Shown here: piece by piece, positions 6,828 through 12,471 of the stretch
How positions within the stretch are numbered: the stretch's first letter is position 1
Layout: the number at the start of each line of letters is the position of its first letter
Assembly (NCBI GenBank): GCA_002341315.1
Contig: DDNV01000091.1
Span: 718-14,100, forward strand
DNA from: Cellvibrionales bacterium UBA2511
Lineage (GTDB): Bacteria; Pseudomonadota; Gammaproteobacteria; Pseudomonadales; Porticoccaceae
DNA: 13,383 nt
Direction: 5' to 3'
The notes under the pieces: generated by a model
Told to the model about the DNA's origin: nothing
The model's input: the letters and a program-made list of their open reading frames with translations, nothing else
The model's database searches: none
Position numbers and translations under genes: made by a program

Positions 6828-7715
6828 TTAGATAGCAGCCTTCAGGCCTGCCGACTGTTCACTTTGTGGATGAATTTCAACAGAGGGGTCTACCTCCTGT
6901 GTGGCCCCGCCAACCTGCCCTGCAGAGCCCGACAATTGCCCGGAACGTTTCACTAGGAAATTCACCAGGTAATTGCGAATCTTGTAGTAGGCAGGATCCT
7001 CAATAATATTCGCGCGGTTGCGCGGGCGGGGGATATTGATCTTGACGGATTCGGCCACTCTGGCGTGGGGACCATTAGTCATCAACAGCACCCTGTCTGC
7101 CAGGAGTATGGCCTCGTCGACGTCGTGGGTAATCATGAAAACGGTCTGCTGGGTTTCACTCCATATTTTCAGCAGTTCATCCTGAATGACCCCCCGGGTC
7201 AGCGCATCAAGCGCACCAAACGGCTCATCGAGCAGTAACAGCTTGGGACTGGTGGCAAAGGCCCGGGCAATACTGACACGCTGACACATGCCGCCGGACA
7301 ATTCGGATGGCTTGCGATGAAGCGCCCCGGATAACCCGACCATTTCCAGGAAGTGACTGCTGTGGGCGTCCACTTTGGCTTTATTCCACTTCGGCCACCT
7401 CGCCTTGACCCCAAAACTGACATTCTGAAGAGCCGTTAGCCAGGGCAGCAAGCTGTAATTCTGAAAGACCACACCGCGATCAAGGCTCGGTCCGGAAGCC
7501 TCCTTGTTGTCCATGATCATGGTACCTGTGGTGGGGGTCTCCAATCCCGCCATCACATTTAAAATGGTGGACTTTCCACAGCCCGAGTGACCGATAATGC
7601 AAACAAATTCCCCTTTGTCGATGCCGATGTTGGCACCTTCAAACACCACCAGGTCCTGCTCTTTTGAAGGATAGACTTTAGAAAGCCCTTCGATACTGAC
7701 GAAATGTCGACTCAT
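6828..7715 (-). CDS. cynD: Cyanate/nitrate-type ABC transporter ATP-binding subunit
   Basis: 295-residue ABC ATPase of the NrtD/TauB/SsuB/CynD family that powers import through the adjacent permease. All nucleotide-binding elements are intact: Walker A GHSGCGKST (42-50), Q-loop Q85 in VVFQNYSLLPW, signature LSGGMCQR (139-146), Walker B LLLLDEP with D163/E164, and switch H197 in ITHDVDEA. The family-typical signature is LSGGM(R/K)QR; here the variable position is Cys. After about residue 250 comes a Gly/Ser/Gln-rich tail that is not part of the ATPase core. The ATG lies 3 nt after the cynB stop, with GAGG within the end of cynB as ribosome binding site. The substrate is assigned as cyanate because the gene sits in the order ABDS with cyanase; by sequence alone nitrate, taurine or sulfonate would be equally possible. 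Confidence 0.92.
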   Translation of the reverse strand: MSRHFVSIEGLSKVYPSKEQDLVVFEGANIGIDKGEFVCIIGHSGCGKSTILNVMAGLETPTTGTMIMDNKEASGPSLDRGVVFQNYSLLPWLTALQNVSFGVKARWPKWNKAKVDAHSSHFLEMVGLSGALHRKPSELSGGMCQRVSIARAFATSPKLLLLDEPFGALDALTRGVIQDELLKIWSETQQTVFMITHDVDEAILLADRVLLMTNGPHARVAESVKINIPRPRNRANIIEDPAYYKIRNYLVNFLVKRSGQLSGSAGQVGGATQEVDPSVEIHPQSEQSAGLKAAI

Positions 7716-7718
7716 GGG

Positions 7719-8546
7719 CTAATCCTCGTATTGCACCAGTTTCGTCACAGCTGCCAGGGTCATATCCAGCAACATACCGACGATACCAATCATCAAAATG
7801 GAAAAAATAACGCTGTTCAGATCCAGATTATTCCACTCGTTCCAGACGTAATAGCCGATACCGGTTCCACCCACCAGCATCTCGGCAGCGACAATCACCA
7901 GCCAGGCGATACCAATGGAAATGCGCATTCCGGTAAGAATAGTGGGCGCTGCCGCCGGTAGAATCACCAGAAAGGCCGTTTTCAATGGACTCAGCTCATG
8001 GGTACGGGCCACCTTGATCCAGTCGGTGCGGACATTGGCCACGCCAAAGGCGGTATTGATCAACATGGGCCAGATGGAACAGATAAAGATCACAAAAATG
8101 GCTGATCCCTCCGAGTCCCTGATGATGAATAGAGCCAAGGGCATCCAGGCCAGCGGTGAGATGGGACGCAGTACCTGGATAAAAGGATTGAGTGCCTTGT
8201 GCATCAGAGGCGACATGCCAATAACAAAACCCAGCGGTATCGCAATCAACGCCGCCGCCAGATAGCCGGTCAGCACCCGATAGAGGGAATAGGCCAACTG
8301 GATACCGATACCTTTGTCATTGGGACCGGCATCGTAGAAAGGGTCACTCAGCTCATGCCAGGCGTGGCTGAACACCTGGGACGGGGGTGGAACGCGGGCC
8401 TCCTGATCCGCGCCGCCCATCATCCGTTCATATTCCGACAACCCCGTACTGGCCGCAGGGGCCTGATTCATCGCCTCCCAGATGCCGAGCCCAACCAGTA
8501 ACAGCAGCAGCGAGAGCAGGGTTGCCTTCATATTCAGTGACGCCAT
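7719..8546 (-). CDS. cynB: Cyanate/nitrate-type ABC transporter permease
   Basis: 275-residue inner-membrane permease of the NrtB/SsuC/TauC type (BPD_transp_1). A first membrane segment lies at about residues 7-22, followed by a periplasmic stretch and further hydrophobic segments. The cytoplasmic EAA-type coupling loop sits around ARTHELSPLKTAFLVILPAAAPTILTGMRI, and GIAWLVIVAAEMLVGGTGIGYYVW is the family's C-terminal signature region. The open frame extends 63 codons upstream into cynA, but that extension is not homologous-looking. I chose the ATG at 8546 because it sits 1 nt after the cynA stop and has AGAGGG at a good distance. A later ATG at 8531 lacks a ribosome binding site. Near-contact with cynA and cynD indicates translational coupling within one operon. 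Confidence 0.92.
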   Translation of the reverse strand: MASLNMKATLLSLLLLLVGLGIWEAMNQAPAASTGLSEYERMMGGADQEARVPPPSQVFSHAWHELSDPFYDAGPNDKGIGIQLAYSLYRVLTGYLAAALIAIPLGFVIGMSPLMHKALNPFIQVLRPISPLAWMPLALFIIRDSEGSAIFVIFICSIWPMLINTAFGVANVRTDWIKVARTHELSPLKTAFLVILPAAAPTILTGMRISIGIAWLVIVAAEMLVGGTGIGYYVWNEWNNLDLNSVIFSILMIGIVGMLLDMTLAAVTKLVQYED

Positions 8547-8547
8547 G

Positions 8548-10014
8548 TCATACCCTCTTGATGGCAAAGCTGTTGATGTATTCCTCGGGCTCGTTGTAAT
8601 CAAACGTCTTGCCCATAATGATGTGTTTTTTGTAGGTGGTCGCCGGTGGTGTATAACCCAGCTCCTCCATGACCTTGCCGGTTTCCGATGCCACGTAGAC
8701 CTGCTCGGCGATCTTCTTGTAGTCCACATCACCACTGATATAACCCCAGCGTTTCATCTGGGTGAGTATCCATACCGCCATGGAGTGCCAGGGGAAGGGA
8801 TCAAAATCAATGCGGTCGGGAACGTCGTAAATCTTCTCCTCCAACCCATCCACATAGCGACCCGTCAGAACCTGCCTGACCACCACTTCCGGCTGATTGA
8901 GATAGTTTTTCGGCGAGATGGCCCGGGCGATTTCTTCACGGTTTTCCGCTTTGGCAGAAAAATGGGTGGCATCCACAATGGCCCTGAACAGAGCTGCATA
9001 GGTATTGGGCATCTCCGTGGCGAACTTCTGGCTACAGGCAAAGGCACAGCAGGGGTGGCCCTCCCAGATATCCTTGGTGAGAATATGCAGAAAACCGATC
9101 TTTTCGAAAACAGCACGCTGGTTGAATGGATCCGGCGACAGGTAACCATCCAGGTTGCCGGCCCGGAGGTTGGCCACCATTTCCGGTGGCGGCACGACCC
9201 GGATCTGAATATCCTGATCCGGATCCAGCCCATGCTCCGCCACGTAATAGCGCAGCAGGAAGTTGTGCATGGAATAATCAAAGGGCACCCCGAATTTGAA
9301 GCCCTTCCACTGTTTCGGGTCGCGCTTATCCTTGTGCTTGTTGTGGAGCACAATGGCCTGACCGTTGATGTTTTCCACGGCCGGCATGATGTAAGGGGTC
9401 GCGGTTGATCCCGCCCCCATGGACATGGCCAGCGGCATGGGAGTCAGCATGTGAGAGGCATCGTATTCCCCATTCAGGGACATATCCCTGGCCACCGCCC
9501 AACCGGCTGTCTTGATCACGTCCACGTCGAGGCCATACTTTGCATAGAAACCCATTGGCTGCGCCATAATAATCGGCGTGGCACAGGTAATTGCCACAAA
9601 ACCCACTTTCAGTTTGGTTTTCTCCAGTGGACCCATCGACTCCTTCACCGCCGCTTTCACTTTTTCCAGCGGGATCATGCTGCCGAGCACCGTGGCCAGG
9701 GTACCGCCACCCATCAACCGGATAAAATTTCGACGACTGGTATCGTTGTGCCCAAAAACACCGCGCACAATGGCACTTTCCACTGCCCGGTCGAGCAAAT
9801 CTTCAGAACTGTTGAAGGACAGCTCCCCTGCTGCCGTCGATTGGCTGTGGCCTTCACCCTGTTCAGCCTGTTGCTCCAACAAAACCAGGCGCTGGTCGTC
9901 GGTAAGACCGCCGGGGTTGACAGACTCGGCCTGACATAACCTGCAGGAACAATCATTGGTGTGCGTGAGGCTGGTATCGGCATCAAACGGGTTACCTAAA
10001 CTTTTCGTCGCCAT
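8548..10014 (-). CDS. cynA: Cyanate/nitrate-type ABC transporter substrate-binding protein with Cys-containing N-terminal extension and internal Tat motif
   Basis: 488-residue periplasmic binding protein of the NrtA/CmpA/CynA family. The binding domain runs from about residue 125 (KVGFVAITCATPIIMAQPMG) to the end and includes VPPPEMVANLRAGNLDGYLSPDPFNQ and GHPCCAFACS, both typical of this family. Upstream is an unusual 93-residue stretch: DCSCRLC (C22, C24, C27), a Gln/Glu-rich region, then a twin-arginine motif SRRNFIRL (R94, R95) followed by a moderately hydrophobic segment to about residue 115. The frame opens at 10059, but I use the ATG at 10014 because AGAGGAAA precedes it at normal spacing and MATKS is a natural start. 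It is the first gene of the operon, downstream of a sigma-54 promoter. Cyanate as ligand is inferred from cynS; nitrate, bicarbonate or nitrile-type ligands cannot be excluded from sequence. Confidence 0.9.
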   Translation of the reverse strand: MATKSLGNPFDADTSLTHTNDCSCRLCQAESVNPGGLTDDQRLVLLEQQAEQGEGHSQSTAAGELSFNSSEDLLDRAVESAIVRGVFGHNDTSRRNFIRLMGGGTLATVLGSMIPLEKVKAAVKESMGPLEKTKLKVGFVAITCATPIIMAQPMGFYAKYGLDVDVIKTAGWAVARDMSLNGEYDASHMLTPMPLAMSMGAGSTATPYIMPAVENINGQAIVLHNKHKDKRDPKQWKGFKFGVPFDYSMHNFLLRYYVAEHGLDPDQDIQIRVVPPPEMVANLRAGNLDGYLSPDPFNQRAVFEKIGFLHILTKDIWEGHPCCAFACSQKFATEMPNTYAALFRAIVDATHFSAKAENREEIARAISPKNYLNQPEVVVRQVLTGRYVDGLEEKIYDVPDRIDFDPFPWHSMAVWILTQMKRWGYISGDVDYKKIAEQVYVASETGKVMEELGYTPPATTYKKHIIMGKTFDYNEPEEYINSFAIKRV

Positions 10015-10150
10015 GATGTATTTCCTCTTCGTTTTGTAGCTAACGCTGTGGCAGCGCACTGTGCTGGTGCGCTGAACCCTGAGAACCGCTCTTGGACGGG
10101 CAGCGGCGTTCTATCAAACCCTGCTTGTTCGCATTGATAGCAACTGCTGC
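10015..10150 (-). other. Predicted structured 5' leader of the cyn mRNA
   Basis: If transcription starts about 12 nt after the -12 element, the cynA leader is about 136 nt long and holds three inverted repeats. These are CAGCGCAC/GTGCGCTG (10052-10059 with 10067-10074, 8 bp, 7-nt loop), AGAACCGCT paired with AGCG-(GC bulge)-GTTCT (10082-10090 with 10102-10112), and CTATCAA/TTGATAG (10111-10117 with 10134-10140). The second and third share bases 10111-10112, so they compete slightly. No T-run follows any of them and no known riboswitch is recognised. The ribosome binding site (AGAGGAAA) lies just outside the last hairpin. Confidence 0.4.
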
Positions 10151-10161
10151 CCTACTACATC

Positions 10162-10176
10162 GCAACTTTGGTGCCA
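10162..10176 (-). promoter_or_regulatory. Sigma-54 (-24/-12) promoter of the cynABDS operon
   Basis: On the minus strand TGGCACCAAAGTTGCG (10176 down to 10161) matches the RpoN consensus TGGCAC-N5-TTGC at every core base. The invariant GG (10175-10174) and GC (10163-10162) are separated by exactly 10 bp. The predicted start of transcription is near 10150, giving a 136-nt leader to cynA. The divergent gene encodes a sigma-54 activator with an intact GAFTGA motif, and an IHF site and palindromic enhancer sites lie upstream at fitting distances. Confidence 0.9.
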
Positions 10177-10193
10177 ACCCTGCTGACAACCGC

Positions 10194-10206
10194 CAAATAT
10201 TTGATT
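10194..10206 (-). promoter_or_regulatory. Integration host factor (IHF) binding site
   Basis: Minus-strand AATCAAATATTTG matches the IHF consensus WATCAANNNNTTR at every position, within an A/T-rich stretch. Its centre is about 50 bp upstream of the predicted cyn transcript start, between the sigma-54 promoter and the enhancer palindromes. IHF commonly sits there to bend DNA so that the activator can contact polymerase. Confidence 0.7.
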
Positions 10207-10244
10207 TAAAAAGATAAACAACTGGCAACAAGCCGCCATGGCAT

Positions 10245-10260
10245 CTACGAAAAGTCGTAG
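10245..10260. promoter_or_regulatory. Enhancer (UAS) palindrome 1 for the cyn regulator
   Basis: Perfect inverted repeat CTACGA-AAAG-TCGTAG, the best of three ACGA-N4-TCGT sites. Its centre is about 102 bp upstream of the predicted cyn transcript start, the usual range for sigma-54 activator sites. The 14-bp stretch ACGAAAAGTCGTAG is repeated exactly in the next site, 17 bp on. Confidence 0.72.
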
Positions 10261-10263
10261 TTC

Positions 10264-10277
10264 ACGAAAAGTCGTAG
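10264..10277. promoter_or_regulatory. Enhancer (UAS) palindrome 2 for the cyn regulator
   Basis: ACGA-AAAG-TCGT (10264-10275) followed by AG; identical over 14 bp to site 1 but with TTC in place of CT before the left arm, so the palindrome is shorter. Its centre is about 119 bp upstream of the predicted cyn transcript start and 17 bp from site 1. Confidence 0.7.
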
Positions 10278-10285
10278 ACAAAAAA

Positions 10286-10297
10286 ACGATTTTTCGT
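10286..10297. promoter_or_regulatory. Enhancer (UAS) palindrome 3 for the cyn regulator
   Basis: ACGA-TTTT-TCGT keeps both half-sites and the 4-bp spacing of sites 1 and 2 but with a different spacer. Its centre is 22 bp (about two helical turns) from site 2 and about 141 bp upstream of the predicted cyn transcript start. It lies nearest the regulator gene and may also serve autoregulation. Confidence 0.55.
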
Positions 10298-10302
10298 CGT
10301 TA

Positions 10303-10330
10303 TTGGCCCGAAATTTGTTAGCTGTATTGA
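10303..10330 (+). promoter_or_regulatory. Candidate promoter(s) of the divergent regulator gene
   Basis: Two overlapping readings exist. TGGCCCGAAATTTGTT (10304-10319) matches the 16-bp sigma-54 consensus at 14 positions, but the -12 GC is GT, which usually weakens such promoters. TTGGCC (10303-10308) with TATTGA (10325-10330, 16-bp spacing) is a weak sigma-70 possibility. Either would start transcription about 20-30 nt before the ATG at 10360. The enhancer palindromes end only 6 bp upstream, so bound activator could repress or activate its own gene. Confidence 0.3.
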
Positions 10331-10359
10331 TACCCCCCAGGACTTAACGGCAGGCCCCT

Positions 10360-12243
10360 ATGCAGGACGAACGGTTTTTCTATTATTCCGCCACCGCACA
10401 GCTGGTGATCGACCCGATTGAGGACCGGGTCCTGTTCGTCAACCAGGAGGCCTGCCGACTCCTACACAGGGATGTCATTGAGATTCAGTCCGGCCGGGCC
10501 AGTCAGCTATTCGCACCCTACCTGCCGGCGCTGATCCTGTTCACCCAGGAACTGATCGAAAAGGGGCGGGGCTGGTGTGACCACCTGCTGGTGCAATCGG
10601 CCATCGGGGAAGTCCGCCTGGAGGTCAATGGCCGCTGCTCTGATTCCAGCGGCCAACCTCAACTCTTCCTCGGTTTGCAAAGGGCCGATGACCTGGAACT
10701 GTTGCGTGAACGCTCCAGTGCCGAGCGACACTATCTGTCGGGTATCGGCCACTGGAACAGGGTGTCCCAGGTGTTCCAGGAGTTTGAGCGGGAAAACCAG
10801 CTGCTGCTGGATGCAGCCGGTGACGGCATCTACGGGGTGGAGGCCAATGGGATAACCACGTTCGTCAACCCCGCGGCGGAGCGGATTCTCGGCTACCGGG
10901 CGGAGGAACTGGCCGGCAGGAATATGCACAACATGGTGCACCACTCCCACGCGGATCACTCACATTTCAATATGCAGGAGTGCCCCATTTTCGAAGCGTT
11001 CCGGGACGGCACGGTTCACCGGGTGGAGGACGACACATTCTGGACCAAATCCGGCAAACCCATCGACGTGGAATACACCAGCACACCGGTCAGGGACAAC
11101 GGCTTCATTGTCGGCGCAGTGGTGATCTTTCGCGATATATCCCAGAAAAAAACCGACCGAAAACGGCTCCTGGAAGCACTGGCAGAAGTGGAGAAACTGA
11201 AAAACCAGCTGGAACTGGAAAATGCCTATTTGCAGGAAGAAATCAACTCTGAATTCAATCATCACCAGATCATCGGTAAAAGTGGTGCCGTGCAGCATAT
11301 TCTGCAAAAAATTGAACTGGTTGCGCCGACAGACTCTACTGTGCTCATCAGTGGTGAATCCGGCACCGGCAAAGAACTGATTGCCAGAGCGATCCACGAA
11401 ATGAGCCACCGCTCCAATCGCTCACTGATCCGGGTCAACTGTGCAGCCATTCCGGCGGACCTGTTCGAAAGCGAATTTTTCGGACACACCCGGGGCGCTT
11501 TCACCGGCGCCACCAACGATCGACCCGGTCGGTTTGAGCTGGCTAACGGCGGCACACTTTTCCTCGACGAGGTCGGTGAAATCCCCCTGCACCTCCAGGG
11601 CAAGCTGCTGCGGGTTTTACAGGAGCAGCAGTTTGAGCGCGTGGGCGAGTCGAAAACCCGCCGTGTGGACGTTCGCATCATCACTGCCACCAACCGCAAT
11701 CTCAAGGAACAGGTACAGCGGGGCCAGTTTCGTGAAGACCTTTATTTCCGACTCAATGTTTTCCCGATTGAATCGGTACCACTGCGCGAGAGGAGAGAGG
11801 ATATCCCACTCCTGACCCAACATTTTTTGAAAAAAAGCTGCACCAGAACCAACAAGCAGGGCCTGAAAATTTCACTCAGTGAGCTGGAAAAACTGAAGGA
11901 TTATCACTGGCCGGGAAATATCCGCGAACTGGAAAACGTAATTGAACGCCAGATCATACTTGCCCAGGGACCGACACTGAGATTCAGCGATCTGTTGACC
12001 AGAGATCAACAAAACGTTGCCCGGGTTGGCGAGGAACCGGACAGCAGTGTGCTGACGGCTTCCGACCTTAAACAACAGGAACGCCGCAATCTGCTGATGG
12101 CACTGGAAAAATGCCATGGCAAGGTGTTTGGCCATGACGGGGCGGCCCAGCTATTGGGCATCAAACCCACCACACTGGCATCGAGGATCAAGAAATATCA
12201 AATTGACACCAGGCTTTTTAAACAGGCTTCCACCAAACATTAA
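10360..12243 (+). CDS. cynF: Sigma-54-dependent transcriptional activator, PAS-PAS-AAA+-Fis (regulator of the cyn operon)
   Basis: 627-residue bacterial enhancer-binding protein. A divergent PAS-like region (about 1-110) and a second clear PAS domain (about 145-262, ending VGAVVIFRDIS) are followed by a coiled-coil-like linker (about 270-300). The AAA+ domain has Walker A GESGTGKE (332-339), the sigma-54-contacting GAFTGA loop (379-384, intact), Walker B GTLFLDE (398-404) and FREDLYFRLNVF. A Fis-type helix-turn-helix lies near the C-terminus (about 594-614, GAAQLLGIKPTTLASRIKKY). PAS2 carries a cluster of six histidines between residues 190 and 202, then C208. No receiver domain is present, so it senses a ligand or redox state rather than phosphorylation. 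Divergent from cynA, with palindromes and a -24/-12 promoter between, it almost surely activates cynABDS. I recall a sigma-54 regulator named CynF with cynABDS in Pseudomonas pseudoalcaligenes; the symbol is by analogy. The ribosome binding site is weak. Confidence 0.88.
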   Translation: MQDERFFYYSATAQLVIDPIEDRVLFVNQEACRLLHRDVIEIQSGRASQLFAPYLPALILFTQELIEKGRGWCDHLLVQSAIGEVRLEVNGRCSDSSGQPQLFLGLQRADDLELLRERSSAERHYLSGIGHWNRVSQVFQEFERENQLLLDAAGDGIYGVEANGITTFVNPAAERILGYRAEELAGRNMHNMVHHSHADHSHFNMQECPIFEAFRDGTVHRVEDDTFWTKSGKPIDVEYTSTPVRDNGFIVGAVVIFRDISQKKTDRKRLLEALAEVEKLKNQLELENAYLQEEINSEFNHHQIIGKSGAVQHILQKIELVAPTDSTVLISGESGTGKELIARAIHEMSHRSNRSLIRVNCAAIPADLFESEFFGHTRGAFTGATNDRPGRFELANGGTLFLDEVGEIPLHLQGKLLRVLQEQQFERVGESKTRRVDVRIITATNRNLKEQVQRGQFREDLYFRLNVFPIESVPLRERREDIPLLTQHFLKKSCTRTNKQGLKISLSELEKLKDYHWPGNIRELENVIERQIILAQGPTLRFSDLLTRDQQNVARVGEEPDSSVLTASDLKQQERRNLLMALEKCHGKVFGHDGAAQLLGIKPTTLASRIKKYQIDTRLFKQASTKH

Positions 12244-12471
12244 CACCGATTTAACAGGCCTCGACCCACAGAGTCCAGACCGTTAAAACTCCTTTTCCGG
12301 GAACCTCCCCTGCATTGTGTACTGACGGGTTATACGAAAACACGGCCCGGAGATTCTTACCCCACCGGCGCTAAAGAAATATGCCCTGCACTCGCTTGAA
12401 CAGCACAGCAAAATCAATAACCATAGGAACGCCTGATATACACAAGCAGGGCAATGAGAGAAGGAACCACA

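Noticed and set aside
8547-8735. 63-codon upstream extension of the permease frame
   Set aside because: It lies inside cynA, reads as an Arg/Ser/Trp-rich shadow sequence, and the ATG at 8546 has a ribosome binding site and the usual tight spacing.
8482-9408. 308-codon open frame on the plus strand opposite cynA
   Set aside because: It is a shadow of the minus-strand cynA frame. The translation has no recognisable domain, while the minus strand encodes a clear binding protein.
10015-10059. Longer cynA start 15 codons upstream
   Set aside because: The ribosome binding site AGAGGAAA falls inside that extension and is spaced for the ATG at 10014.
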